Positions 1 through 8,530 of a DNA stretch of 64,000 nucleotides are shown here, piece by piece. Origin of the DNA: JAJRQY01 sp965224435. GTDB lineage: Bacteria > Actinomycetota > Acidimicrobiia > Acidimicrobiales > SZUA-35. The translations under genes were made by a program, and so were the position numbers. Positions within the stretch are counted from its first letter, which is position 1, and each line of letters begins with the position of its first letter. The stretch covers positions 434,001 to 498,000 of the forward strand of contig OZ245048.1 in the NCBI GenBank assembly GCA_965224435.1, in the 5' to 3' direction. The notes under the pieces were generated by a model. It worked only from the letters and a program-made list of their open reading frames with translations, searched no databases and had not been told where the DNA came from.

Positions 1-2
1 TG

Positions 3-125
3 CTCTTTGGTGGAGCCAAGCTGCCCCAGCTGGCAAAGAACCTTGGTCGCGCCCAGAAAGAGTTCAAGGATGGCATTGCGGAAGGCGAGTCCGACGAGGA
101 CGAAAAAAGCGGGAAATCTGACTGA
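3..125 (+). CDS. tatA: TatA/TatE-like twin-arginine translocase subunit, 3' end only
   Basis: Only the last 40 codons lie in the window; the gene starts upstream. The visible part begins LFGGAKLPQLAKNLGRA, the turn plus amphipathic helix typical of TatA, and ends in a charged EGESDEDEKSGKSD tail. In the family the missing N-terminal membrane helix precedes this turn, and oligomers form the protein-conducting part of the Tat machine that exports folded proteins. An ECF sigma factor follows about 55 bp downstream. This resembles the mycobacterial sigE neighbourhood, where an envelope-stress sigma factor lies close to a Tat gene. Confidence 0.82.
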   Translation, partial: LFGGAKLPQLAKNLGRAQKEFKDGIAEGESDEDEKSGKSD

Positions 126-179
126 TCGGGAACTTGCTGGCCAGGACAAGCGTTGTGAAGCCTGACCGGACCGTTTCCT

Positions 180-719
180 GTGGTCGATAGTGCCCCCATT
201 CGCGGTTCGGATCCTGCCTCAGTCCCGACTTGGGATGAGGTCGCCCATACGCATGGTCGTTTCATCTACAGCCTGGCCTATCGCCTTGCTGGCAATCACC
301 ATGACGCCCAAGATCTGGTGCAAGAAGTGTTACTCCGAGTAAGACGAGGACTACGGACCTACCAACCCGGCAATCTCGAGGGTTGGCTGAGTCGGATCAC
401 GACGAACGCTTTTCTCGACCGGGTGCGCAAGCAGAAACGCCGGCCAACCCAAGCTCTTCCCGATGATCCTGACCGGGTTATGGAAGGGTCTCCGGGCATC
501 GAAGCGGAGATGGCTCAGCACGACTTGCCCGAAGACCTGCAGAAACTATTGGCGGATCTGCCTGCAGACTTTCGTGCGCCAGTGGTGCTGAAAGATGTGC
601 TCGGATACTCCTATGAGGACATCGCTGAACAGTTGGATGTGCCTATCGGTACCGTCCGCAGCAGAATTCATCGAGGCAGATCGCGACTTCGCGACGCACT
701 GGCCGTTCAAGAGATATGA
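180..719 (+). CDS. ECF (sigma-70 family) RNA polymerase sigma factor, SigE-like
   Basis: 179 residues, the usual ECF length. Region 2 spans about residues 24-90 (YRLAGNHHDAQDLVQEVLLRV, then GWLSRITTNAFLDRVRKQKR), and region 4 about 120-172, ending in the helix-turn-helix GYSYEDIAEQLDVPIGTVRSRIHRGR. It starts at GTG 180 with no strong ribosome-binding site. The stop overlaps the next start (ATGA at 716-719), so translation is probably coupled to the membrane protein that follows, the arrangement expected of a sigma/anti-sigma pair. An envelope-stress role is inferred from the neighbouring tatA and the partner's membrane topology. Confidence 0.9.
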   Translation: MVDSAPIRGSDPASVPTWDEVAHTHGRFIYSLAYRLAGNHHDAQDLVQEVLLRVRRGLRTYQPGNLEGWLSRITTNAFLDRVRKQKRRPTQALPDDPDRVMEGSPGIEAEMAQHDLPEDLQKLLADLPADFRAPVVLKDVLGYSYEDIAEQLDVPIGTVRSRIHRGRSRLRDALAVQEI

Positions 720-1498
720 CCGGGAACCCAACTAACGACGTGACTCCCTCAGCTGAGGACAGTGAGTTCGATGTCCCTGAATTCTTAGCGGAAGAGGAAT
801 GGGAGGCTGGCATCGCCGGCCTGTTGGGTGGCATGGCCACGATCGATCCGCCTGAAGGCTTCATTGGTAACGCACTGGACCACCGACCGCTGTACGCAGG
901 ACGCTCTGCGCTGATGGCCTCTCTGGTCTCTGTGGTTGCTGCTGTGGTGATCTTTGGATCGGGCGTGTTGGGCGATGATGTCGTGGTCCCGGATCTTGAA
1001 GCCTTGGTTGATCGCCACTCGTTCACCGAAGCAAGTCTGTTCGAAACCGTAATCCCGCTTGGATCAACCGATGAAGACAGATACGTGTTTGAACTGATCG
1101 AGGACGGTCCTGTTGCCGCTGACACACCTCTGCTCTTGCCTAGCGGCTTCGAGCTCGAGGCAAGCTTTAAGGGTCGGAATCTAGATCAGGCAGTCTTCAC
1201 CTCTGGCGGCGATGCAGTGTCGGTCTTCCAGGAACGCGGTCGGGTCGACTTCGAGCGTCTTGTCCAACAAGGGTTAACCAAGATTGACGGTGTCAATGCA
1301 TGGTCCGATCCCAGTCGAGACCTGGTGATCTTTCAGGCCGCCGAGTCAACCGTCACTATTATTGGCTTGCAGCCGGGGATGATGGGTGAAGTGGCAGCCA
1401 CCCTCGATCCTGAGTCTGACCTATCGACCTGGAGCAAGGTCGGCCAACGAATCAATCGAATGACCCGAGAACTCGGCTTCGCCGATGTGAGCGACTGA
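716..1498 (+). CDS. Putative membrane anti-sigma factor partner of the upstream ECF sigma factor
   Basis: 260 residues. An acidic cytoplasmic N-terminus of about 65 residues is followed by one membrane helix (ALMASLVSVVAAVVIFGSGV, about 63-82) and an extracytoplasmic domain of about 175 residues. This is the topology of RseA-type anti-sigma factors with a sensor domain outside. There is no HxxxCxxC zinc motif, so it is not a classical ZAS protein. The C-terminal part vaguely recalls RseB-type folds, but I cannot assign a named domain. The role rests mainly on the ATGA overlap with the sigma gene; no specific anti-sigma signature was seen. Confidence 0.6.
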   Translation: MTGNPTNDVTPSAEDSEFDVPEFLAEEEWEAGIAGLLGGMATIDPPEGFIGNALDHRPLYAGRSALMASLVSVVAAVVIFGSGVLGDDVVVPDLEALVDRHSFTEASLFETVIPLGSTDEDRYVFELIEDGPVAADTPLLLPSGFELEASFKGRNLDQAVFTSGGDAVSVFQERGRVDFERLVQQGLTKIDGVNAWSDPSRDLVIFQAAESTVTIIGLQPGMMGEVAATLDPESDLSTWSKVGQRINRMTRELGFADVSD

Positions 1499-1560
1499 CC
1501 AGTCCCTCAAGCTAGGGCTGTCGAAGGCAGTGTTATCCAGCGCAGGCGAGACCAGCGCCG

Positions 1561-1968
1561 CTATTGGCAACAGCTGTGGCTCTGGACCACACGGTTCTCT
1601 TCGCCTTCTGCATCATCGGTCTTGACGTACCACTCCCAGCGTGAGCCGTCGGGACCGTGAACCCAGGTCTCAGTTTTCTCGGCGTAGCAGCAGAGGGTGT
1701 CGTCGACACCAGTTGTCTCCAGCCCGTCATCGCTCAGGCGTTGCTCAGCGGCGGTCACTTCCGCGGCGCTGTCGACCTCAACTCCGAGGTGGTTGATGGT
1801 GTGGCCATCATTGCCCTGGAACAAGACAAGCTTGAGGGGTGGATTCTCGATGATGAAGTTGGCGTAACCAGGCTTGATCTTGTTGGGCTCGGTAGCGAAC
1901 AATTTGCTGTAGAACTCGATGGACTCGTCGAAGTTGTCGACATTGAGGGCGAGCTGAAGCCGTGACAT
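1561..1968 (-). CDS. ArsI/CadI-family VOC dioxygenase (organoarsenical C-As lyase or cadmium-induced protein)
   Basis: 135 residues with one vicinal-oxygen-chelate fold starting MSRLQLALNVDNFDESIEFYSKLF. Candidate metal ligands are His in NHLGVEV and Glu in WEWYV. Two features point to ArsI/CadI: the adjacent Cys pair in TLCCYAEK, which binds trivalent arsenicals in ArsI, and a thiol-rich C-terminus ending SHSCCQ. ArsI cleaves the C-As bond of trivalent methyl- and aryl-arsenicals. The ATG at 1968 has a good AAAGGA ribosome-binding site. An ArsR-type operator lies about 60 bp upstream, consistent with metalloid induction, but no arsR gene is adjacent. CadI and ArsI cannot be separated from sequence alone. 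Confidence 0.82.
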   Translation of the reverse strand: MSRLQLALNVDNFDESIEFYSKLFATEPNKIKPGYANFIIENPPLKLVLFQGNDGHTINHLGVEVDSAAEVTAAEQRLSDDGLETTGVDDTLCCYAEKTETWVHGPDGSRWEWYVKTDDAEGEENRVVQSHSCCQ

Positions 1969-2027
1969 GGGTGATCCTTTGTGGGAGCGACGAATTCGAA
2001 AGAGAATCGATTGCTGTAACCCATTCT

Positions 2028-2051
2028 ATTGACATATCGACACATGTCAAT
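2028..2051. promoter_or_regulatory. ArsR/SmtB-type operator upstream of the ArsI/CadI gene
   Basis: Inverted repeat ATTGACATAT-cgac-ACATGTCAAT, with arms matching at 9 of 10 positions. TTGACA...TGTCAA dyads with AT-rich centres are the usual binding sites of ArsR/SmtB metalloregulators. It lies 60-83 bp upstream of the ArsI/CadI start, where a repressor would block the promoter. Confidence 0.65.
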
Positions 2052-2129
2052 ATGTCTAGCCTGTTTTGGCCGGTTTTGATCGCTTGGCCTCTGTTGTCCA
2101 GCCTCGTATTGACTGCACAAAGATCTGTC

Positions 2130-2381
2130 CTACTGAGAGGAAAGCGAGACCAGTCGCTTGGCTCGTCGAGCCTTCAGGATGCGGCGCCGTTGCCGCTCCG
2201 AAGTCGCTCCCCACACACCATGGTCAACCCGGTTCGTCAGGGCGTACTCAAGGCACGACTCCTTGACCGGGCACGAGCCACAGATCTTTTTCGCCACTTC
2301 CACGCCCACCCCATCGCTAGGGAAGAACACTTCTGGCGGGTGGTTGTTGCAATTTCCTGACGCCATCCAGGTGGTATCCAT
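2130..2381 (-). CDS. WhiB-family iron-sulfur transcriptional regulator
   Basis: 83 residues from the ATG at 2381; a TTG at 2429 would add 16 residues. The four WhiB cysteines are present: one in GNCNN near the N-terminus, then CGSCPVKESC. These ligate a 4Fe-4S cluster. The turn motif reads GVWGATSE instead of the common GVWGG, followed by the basic ERQRRRILKARRAKR that contacts DNA. WhiB proteins are restricted to actinobacteria and their phages and bind the primary sigma factor. The subclass is nearest to the short WhiB2-like proteins, but that is a judgement by eye. Confidence 0.9.
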   Translation of the reverse strand: MDTTWMASGNCNNHPPEVFFPSDGVGVEVAKKICGSCPVKESCLEYALTNRVDHGVWGATSERQRRRILKARRAKRLVSLSSQ

Positions 2382-2587
2382 GCAAGTAGAGACGTTCGGC
2401 CTAGCAAAATGGTTCCCGATCTGGGCCAAAAGTCCTAGATTCTTTTCTAAGAGGGCAGCAGAAACGCCCGCGCAAATCCACTCTCGCCCTACGGACTAGT
2501 GGGATCTGACCACTATCAGGTCGGCTGGATCGGCGGATTGATGTTCGGGGATCGGTGTGGGACTAGCCGGCTGTACGATGGGTCGCT

Positions 2588-2983
2588 ATGTCTGATGTCG
2601 AGCCTCTTGAGGACACCACTCCGCTAGCACACGTCACCATTGCTTACCTTGGCCCGGTGGCCCCCCACTGGGAGATCCGCGGTCATTTCGGTGATACCAA
2701 GATGATCGATGATTTCTGGGCACGGGTAACGGCACGTTTGCTTCTGCTACCCCGCCACGATCCTCAGTTTCGTCGTAACAAGGAACGAGTCAACCGAGAC
2801 GCAGAACGCGAGCGCATCACTCTGGACTGGGACCTCGGTGATGAAGAGCCGGCCCGTGCTTCAGCTCCGCGTACCCGGCGAGCTGAATCAGCCCCGGTTG
2901 CCGAAGCTGCTCCTGTCGAGACCGAAGCTGCTCCTGTCGAGACCGAATCCGCCCCGGCTGAGACTGAACCTTCAGACGGGTGA
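2588..2983 (+). CDS. Uncharacterised small protein with an EAAPVET-repeat tail
   Basis: 131 residues; I recognise no named family. Residues 1-85 look folded (AHVTIAYLGPVAPHWEIRGHFGD, then a helix MIDDFWARVTARLLLLPRHDPQFRR). Residues 86-131 are a low-complexity tail with tandem EAAPVET units; the repeat is visible in the DNA as two copies of gctgctcctgtcgagaccga. Its stop overlaps the ROK kinase start (GTGA at 2980-2983), so the two are probably translated together. No signal peptide or membrane segment is visible. Confidence 0.7.
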   Translation: MSDVEPLEDTTPLAHVTIAYLGPVAPHWEIRGHFGDTKMIDDFWARVTARLLLLPRHDPQFRRNKERVNRDAERERITLDWDLGDEEPARASAPRTRRAESAPVAEAAPVETEAAPVETESAPAETEPSDG

Positions 2984-3921
2984 AAACTATAGGGGTCGAT
3001 GTCGGTGGGACAAAGATCCTCTGCAGACTCGTTGATTCAGAAACAGGCAAGGCCAGCGGACGGGCGAAAGCTCGGACGCCTAAGTCCGGTCCCGCCGATG
3101 TGCTGGCGTCCATTGCCGAACTCGTCGCCAAGCTGGATCCTGATAGTGAAGCTGTCGCGATTGGGATGGGCTTTCCTGGCTATGTCCAGCCGGACGGGGT
3201 GGTGGTGCGCTGCACCAACATTTCGGGCTGGGATCAACCAATCGACGTCGGTCCAATCCTCGAAAAGTCTACGGGTCGGCCAGTTGTGGTTGGGAATGAT
3301 GTTTCCTTAGGGGCATTGGCTGAGCATCGTGTTGGTGCCGGGCGAGGCGAAAAGGACTTACTGGCAGTCTTTGTCGGAACCGGTGTTGGCGGTGGACTGA
3401 TCCTTGACAGTCAGATTCGTGATGGTGAGCGTGGCCTCGCCGGAGAAATTGGCCACCTTACGGTTCAGGCGAACGGTCGTCTTTGTGGTTGTGGAGGCTT
3501 TGGGCATCTTGAGGCTTATGCCGGTAAGGCAGGCATTGAGCGCGAAGCGCGCCGCCTGGCTGCCAACGGTGAGACCAGCTTCTTGATGGACATGGTTCAG
3601 AACGGATCGATGAAGTCACGTCATGTCAATCTGGCCTTGGAAGCCGGTGACCCGGTGACCCAGAGGTTGATGGTTGAGGCGGTTGACGCGCTGGCTCAGG
3701 CCATTGGAAATGTTGCCGCCATTCTCGACATCCGTCGGGTGGTTCTCGGGGGTGGGATGACCGACAAATTTGGCCAGGACTTTGTCGATCGGATCGCTGC
3801 ATCATCGTCCTTTGGTGGATTTGGCTCCGGTGAGCTTGAGCTAAAGCTCGCCGAGCGCATGGACGATGCCGGAGCTGTTGGTGCCGCCCTGCTTGCCGCC
3901 GACAGCCTGGCTCGGTCATAG
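2980..3921 (+). CDS. ROK-family sugar kinase (glucokinase-like)
   Basis: 313 residues beginning MKTIGVDVGGTK, the phosphate-1 motif of the actin-like ATPase fold. The catalytic Asp is D107 in GNDVSLGALAEH. ROK members phosphorylate glucose or related sugars with ATP. Residues E156 and H159 (GEIGHL) fit the sugar and zinc ligands. The zinc loop, usually CxCGxxGCxE, reads C169-G-C171-G-G-F-G-H176-L-E178, with His in place of the third Cys. GTG start at 2980 overlaps the upstream gene. There is no N-terminal helix-turn-helix, so it is a kinase and not a ROK repressor. Substrate is not predictable beyond a hexose. Confidence 0.9.
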   Translation: MKTIGVDVGGTKILCRLVDSETGKASGRAKARTPKSGPADVLASIAELVAKLDPDSEAVAIGMGFPGYVQPDGVVVRCTNISGWDQPIDVGPILEKSTGRPVVVGNDVSLGALAEHRVGAGRGEKDLLAVFVGTGVGGGLILDSQIRDGERGLAGEIGHLTVQANGRLCGCGGFGHLEAYAGKAGIEREARRLAANGETSFLMDMVQNGSMKSRHVNLALEAGDPVTQRLMVEAVDALAQAIGNVAAILDIRRVVLGGGMTDKFGQDFVDRIAASSSFGGFGSGELELKLAERMDDAGAVGAALLAADSLARS

Positions 3922-3942
3922 GCGAGAGCTGGCCTTGACTCC

Positions 3943-4419
3943 ATGACGGACAAGCCAACAGATATCAGCACGGCCAAGGCGCGAAAGTCCAAAGGCAAAA
4001 CGCAAAAGAACAAGAAAACGAAGATGGTCTATGCCGCGGGCTGCGTCGTGTGGAGAAGCGCCCCCGGATCGATCCAGGTGCTGGTCGCTCATCGCCCTCG
4101 CTATGACGACTGGTCATTTCCCAAAGGCAAGCGAGACCCAGGAGAATCAGATCTGGAGTGCGCGCTGCGAGAGGTCGAGGAAGAGACTGCGGTCACTGGC
4201 ACGGTCGGGGTAGAGCTCGAACCTGTTCAGTACACGGACCACAAGGGTCGACAGAAGATTGTTCGCTATTGGGTCATGGAGTGCGGAGTTGGTCACCGTT
4301 TTGTACCCAACGACGAGGTTGACGAAGTCCAGTGGCTGCCCATCAAAGACCTCGACTCGGTCTTGTCTTACAAACACGATCGAGGCCTCGTTCCCCAACT
4401 GGTCGCGGCCCTGGCATGA
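3943..4419 (+). CDS. Nudix hydrolase (MutT1-like N-terminal domain only)
   Basis: 158 residues with a Lys/Ser-rich lead (1-27) and a Nudix domain. The Nudix box runs from G62 to V84: G62-x5-E68-x7-R76-E77-V-E-E80-E81-T-A-V, intact for the metal-binding glutamates but with Ala at the usual Gly83. The surroundings (VLVAHRPRYDDWSFPKGK) resemble mycobacterial MutT1, which cleaves 8-oxo-dGTP or Ap4A-type nucleotides, but the C-terminal histidine-phosphatase domain of MutT1 is absent. Substrate is unproven. The stop overlaps the next start by ATGA at 4416-4419. Confidence 0.88.
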   Translation: MTDKPTDISTAKARKSKGKTQKNKKTKMVYAAGCVVWRSAPGSIQVLVAHRPRYDDWSFPKGKRDPGESDLECALREVEEETAVTGTVGVELEPVQYTDHKGRQKIVRYWVMECGVGHRFVPNDEVDEVQWLPIKDLDSVLSYKHDRGLVPQLVAALA

Positions 4420-5582
4420 CATCGACCTGGTGGCCGGTCCCGGCTCGGCCTTCCACCTGGTTTACTGAGGAGCAACTGGCGGCGTCAGCCGTCTATCACG
4501 AGCCGCTAGCGCGGGTAGCCGGCATGCGGGGAACCGCCAGGCTGGTCGGGCTTGTCCTTGCTGGTTTGCTTTGTCGTGAGTTGAGCCCAGATCGCAGTTG
4601 GCTGGCGCAATTGGCCGCCAGCTCTATCCTGGTATCAGTGGTCTGGTGGCTTCCGGCCGTGGCATCTGACTGGTGGTTTGACCAACGGCACGATCCTCGG
4701 TTCGGCGGAGTTGCCTTGCCCGCCGGCCAGCTCTTGGTTGGCTCGAGCTTGGCCCTTACTGGAACCCTTATGGGGGTCGGCCTTTCCGGCGGTTCTGTCT
4801 TTGCTCTTCGTGGGTCGGTCCGGTACTGGTGGCTTGTCGTGGTTCTGGCCGTCGTCATCATTGGACTTCTACTGTCGATCCTGCAGCACCGAACGTCAAT
4901 GCACACACGTTCGCTGGATCCTCTGCCCATTGTCGAAGACAAGGTCTACCGGTACTTAGCCGAAGCCGCGGGGGTAGAGGGAGTTTCGTTCTGGGGAATG
5001 AAGTCGACGCTGGAAACCGGTCTGAATGCTCTGACTCTGGCTGACATTTGGGGCAGTGGTGTCCGGATAGCTCTGACTGACCAGCTGTCAGCGGCGCCAG
5101 AGGACCTGCGTAAAACAGTCATCGCCCATGAGCTGGCACATGTTCGTGCTGGTCACCTCCGACAGATGTTGCTCGTTGGCTTGGCGAGTGCCGCCGCGGT
5201 CGCAGCCGTCGTCACGTTGGTGTTGGCTAGCCCGGCGCTGTGGCTACTGCTGGCGGGGGTTGAGCCCAGCGATCCGAGAGGCTTGCCTGCATTGGCCCTC
5301 ACCGTGTGGCTCAGCGGTCTGGTTGTCGGACTCGGACCCGATTGGTTGGCTCGGGCCCAGGAGCGACAAGCCGACCTCGCCGCCAGTGAGCTTGTTGGAC
5401 CGATTGCCGAGCCTCTGCTCCGGCTCTTGCATGTGACTGATCGTGCCGACCTCGATCCTGGGCGAATGAGCCGGTTACTCTCGGCTCATCCACCTCCTGC
5501 CGAGCGCCTTCATCGGGCGGCGCTGATCCATGGAGCGATATTGCAAGAGAGCTGGCCGACAAGCCCCGGTGCTGAGCCCTAA
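4416..5582 (+). CDS. M48-family membrane zinc peptidase
   Basis: 388 residues from the ATG at 4416, which overlaps the Nudix stop. Hydrophobic segments lie at about 41-57, 68-84, 103-124 and 137-156; after the active site another pair occurs near 252-310. The zinc motif is H238-E239-L-A-H242 (VIAHELAHVRAGH), and a downstream RAQERQADLAA supplies the third-ligand glutamate of the gluzincin ExxxD pattern. This resembles HtpX/Ste24 peptidases that degrade misfolded membrane proteins. An opening further upstream would lie inside the Nudix gene and is unlikely. Confidence 0.85.
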   Translation: MTSTWWPVPARPSTWFTEEQLAASAVYHEPLARVAGMRGTARLVGLVLAGLLCRELSPDRSWLAQLAASSILVSVVWWLPAVASDWWFDQRHDPRFGGVALPAGQLLVGSSLALTGTLMGVGLSGGSVFALRGSVRYWWLVVVLAVVIIGLLLSILQHRTSMHTRSLDPLPIVEDKVYRYLAEAAGVEGVSFWGMKSTLETGLNALTLADIWGSGVRIALTDQLSAAPEDLRKTVIAHELAHVRAGHLRQMLLVGLASAAAVAAVVTLVLASPALWLLLAGVEPSDPRGLPALALTVWLSGLVVGLGPDWLARAQERQADLAASELVGPIAEPLLRLLHVTDRADLDPGRMSRLLSAHPPPAERLHRAALIHGAILQESWPTSPGAEP

Positions 5583-5592
5583 GATCGTTTCG

Positions 5593-7284
5593 GTGAAGAG
5601 TCGCGAGGGAAAGCCAAAGACGAGGGACGAGCCCGGCTCAACCCGTCCGCGAACTTCGGCCCGCCGAGAGCGTGAGTCCCGTGGCGCCGAGGCATTCACC
5701 ACCAGTCCGTTTGCTCGTCTCGCTCGCAGCCATGCTTGCTCGGCCGGCGGTGACGCGTTGTTCACCATCGCGCTTGCTGACTCGCTGTTCTTCTCCATCA
5801 ATCCAAACGATGCGCGTTGGCAGATTGCGCTGTATCTGCTGTTGACCGTGGCACCGTTTGCCTTCGTTGCTCCCTGGCTCGGTCCGGCCATGGATCGACT
5901 CCAGGGCGGCCACCGCTACATGCTGATCGGCTCCGCAGCGGTCCGCTCGATATTGGCTATCGCGGTGGCGAAGTACATCGGCACATTCGTCCTGTTCCCT
6001 CTCGCCTTCGCAATGCTGGTGATGGGTAAGGGACATCATGTGGCCAAGAGCGCGCTCGTTCCCGGGATTGTCAAAACGGACAAGGGCCTGGTGAAGGCCA
6101 ATTCTCGACTGTCGATGATCTCGGCGGTGTCAGCTGCAGTCATTGGTTTGCCGGGCGTGATTCTCTTACGTTTCTTGGGAGCAAGCTGGGTCATGGGGCT
6201 TGGTGCCTTGGTCTTTGGAATTGGTGCACTGCTTGCGACCCGGATTCCGGCAACCCGTGTTGCCAGCCAAGCCCCCGACCGAGCCGAGAAGGCTGAATTG
6301 CGGGGGGCCGGAATCATTCTGGCCGCCAGCGCCATGGGCTATGTTCGTGCCGTGGTTGGCTTCTTGACCATGCTGCTCGCCTTTGAGTTGCGGGGCGGTG
6401 TAGACCCGGGACCGATTGGAACTGGGGTGGAGCTTGGTCATCGTATTCGTGAGGCCCTGGGCCAAGCACGACTTGACCTAGCTACGGGCGGAGCACCGAA
6501 GTGGCACTTTGGTGTGGTTCTGATCAGCTTGGGAGCTGGAGGTCTCGCTGGAGCCGCAGCGTCTCCTCGACTGCGGAAACACTTCCCTGAAGAACGCATT
6601 CTGGCGGGCGCCCTCGGTGGCATCGCCCTGTTCAGCGTGCTTGCGGCCTTAGCTGGTGGTGTCTTTGGGGCAATGATTGCGGCCTTCATGGTGGCTGTTG
6701 CCGGCCAAGCGGGCAAGCAGTCCTTTGACGCCATTGTTCAACGGGATGCACCCAAGGCCAATCTTGGACGTTCCTTCAGCCGTTTCGAGAGCCGCTTCCA
6801 GCTGGCCTGGGTGTTTGGTGCCCTGATACCAGTCGTGGTTCCCCTGCCCTCTCAGATTGGCTTTGGTCTGATCGCCGCCGCCTCAGCTTTTGCCGCGGTG
6901 AGCTATTGGCTTGGACGAAACCCGGCTCCTAGCACGGCAAAGCCGCGGGCGAGTTTGCAGTCTCTGGTGAAGGGTGCGTCGAAGTCGGGTCAGGATGGGG
7001 CGGATGAAACTGGCCCTGATAAGCCCAGTTGGTGGCGCCGATCACGTCGTCAAGACCCAGATCCGGTCTCAGCTGAGGCTCTGGAGATGCCTAGAGATCC
7101 GCGGCGAGATTCTCGACGAAGCATCTTTGATGACCCGACGGAGATTGACGCCGAGTTTGCTGTCCGCTTTGATCTCACCCCACCCGAGGCGCCGACTCGA
7201 CCCATGACTCGACCTGATCCAAGCCAACCTCAGGCTGACTCGACTCAGATTGACTCGACTCAGGCTGACTCGACTCAGATCTAG
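5593..7284 (+). CDS. MFS-like multi-pass membrane protein with disordered ends
   Basis: About 563 residues from GTG 5593; an ATG at 5530 overlapping the M48 gene is the alternative, and neither has a clear ribosome-binding site. After a charged N-terminus come about 10-12 hydrophobic segments in two halves, with an MFS-like loop after the second helix (GPAMDRLQGGHR). The 130-residue C-terminus is polar and ends in repeats of DSTQ (ADSTQIDSTQADSTQI). The fold points to a transporter, possibly a lysophospholipid-transporter type, but no substrate motif is visible. Its stop codon shares the palindrome CTAG (7281-7284) with the convergent gene. Confidence 0.72.
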   Translation: MKSREGKPKTRDEPGSTRPRTSARRERESRGAEAFTTSPFARLARSHACSAGGDALFTIALADSLFFSINPNDARWQIALYLLLTVAPFAFVAPWLGPAMDRLQGGHRYMLIGSAAVRSILAIAVAKYIGTFVLFPLAFAMLVMGKGHHVAKSALVPGIVKTDKGLVKANSRLSMISAVSAAVIGLPGVILLRFLGASWVMGLGALVFGIGALLATRIPATRVASQAPDRAEKAELRGAGIILAASAMGYVRAVVGFLTMLLAFELRGGVDPGPIGTGVELGHRIREALGQARLDLATGGAPKWHFGVVLISLGAGGLAGAAASPRLRKHFPEERILAGALGGIALFSVLAALAGGVFGAMIAAFMVAVAGQAGKQSFDAIVQRDAPKANLGRSFSRFESRFQLAWVFGALIPVVVPLPSQIGFGLIAAASAFAAVSYWLGRNPAPSTAKPRASLQSLVKGASKSGQDGADETGPDKPSWWRRSRRQDPDPVSAEALEMPRDPRRDSRRSIFDDPTEIDAEFAVRFDLTPPEAPTRPMTRPDPSQPQADSTQIDSTQADSTQI

Positions 7285-8513
7285 TCGTCGAGACCGGAAA
7301 GATCGTCGGGCACCTCAACGACGGTGCCGCCGGGTAGGTCTGGGTCAAGGCCAATACGAGCCAGCCAGAGCCCTGGAGCGTCGACCTCGGCTGCTGTCGG
7401 CAGATCAAGCTCGTCAGCCCAAAGGCGGGCCAGACCCTCGTCTCCTGATCGTTCAATCACACCGCTAATGAATGACGTGCCACGATCAAGCGTGTGCTCG
7501 GTGACATTGATCCCCAAGAGTTGTTCCATGAATCGGTCTGCCGGGGATGCGTCGACGGTGCGAGCACGAAGCTTGTCCTGGATAGCGGCTGGGTCCTTCA
7601 CCAGGTTGGAGCAAACCGCGGCCACCGTGTGTTCGACATAGCCGAGGATGGCGGCGACGAGAGCGTCCAGTTGGGGGATGATCAGGTCTTGCGCTGGTGA
7701 GCGCATCATGGAGAGCACAATATCGGGATCATTGAGCGTCTCGCTCATTCCCGCCAACTGGCTCAGATCGGTGATGTCTCCAAGCTCTTCTTGGATCTTT
7801 TGTGGGTCGGGGCGGAATCCCGATGCGAAGTCAACGAGGAGGCTGTCCAGCTGACGCCCGACATGAGGGGTGGACAGGACTGCATGGGCGGTGAGCTCGT
7901 GCACCAGGACCCAGAGTCGCAGCTCATCGAGATTGAGGTCCCAGTCCTTGGCTGCCTCGTCGATCGCGCCGGGCACGACAAGTACGTCATTTCCCGTCCG
8001 TGGGATAGGCAAATCATATTGGCCAAGAGCGTGCTGGCCCAGGTGTCCAATCATGGAGCCTGCGCTGGCGGCGACCATCATTGGTCCCATCGCTTGGAAC
8101 ATCTGGCCAAACATCATGGCCATGGGGTCATCTGCCGCCTCGGTTTGGATGATGCCCATGTTGGCTTGCCCAATAGCGTCACCGAATCGTTCGAAGAAGG
8201 GTCGGAAGGATTGCAGGCTGGCCTTGGTCCATTCGGTCCGAGAGACAGCGCGGACCTTGGTTTGCTCCTTCAGGGTCAATCCGTTGACCTGACGCACATG
8301 GAGTTCGGCGACGCGGGCAAGATCTTCGACCGCCATGCGGTCCATCGGATCAAGGTTTGGATCCGAGCCTCCCTCAGACGCGACGCTGTTGGCGATCTGG
8401 GCTGCTGACTCCCAAGGGTCGGATTGCCCCATGGCTCCAGACAGGCTGGCGAACAGTTGGTTGAGATCGGAGAATGAAAACTCGTCATCTCCGAGTGGAT
8501 TGGTACCGCTCAT
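7281..8513 (-). CDS. DUF2342-type zinc-dependent metalloprotease family protein with altered HEXXH
   Basis: 410 residues. The layout matches the actinobacterial family once called F420-biosynthesis-associated: a helical N-terminus, VPGAIDEAAKDWDLNLDELRLWV, then the presumed zinc site. Here the site reads H205-E206-L-T-A-H210, so the second His is one position further than in HEXXH. Whether zinc is bound is therefore open. No signal peptide is seen. Convergent with the MFS-like gene; the divergent epimerase starts 17 bp from its start. Function of the family is not established. Confidence 0.78.
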   Translation of the reverse strand: MSGTNPLGDDEFSFSDLNQLFASLSGAMGQSDPWESAAQIANSVASEGGSDPNLDPMDRMAVEDLARVAELHVRQVNGLTLKEQTKVRAVSRTEWTKASLQSFRPFFERFGDAIGQANMGIIQTEAADDPMAMMFGQMFQAMGPMMVAASAGSMIGHLGQHALGQYDLPIPRTGNDVLVVPGAIDEAAKDWDLNLDELRLWVLVHELTAHAVLSTPHVGRQLDSLLVDFASGFRPDPQKIQEELGDITDLSQLAGMSETLNDPDIVLSMMRSPAQDLIIPQLDALVAAILGYVEHTVAAVCSNLVKDPAAIQDKLRARTVDASPADRFMEQLLGINVTEHTLDRGTSFISGVIERSGDEGLARLWADELDLPTAAEVDAPGLWLARIGLDPDLPGGTVVEVPDDLSGLDD

Positions 8514-8530
8514 GAGGGCATCGTAGGTCG

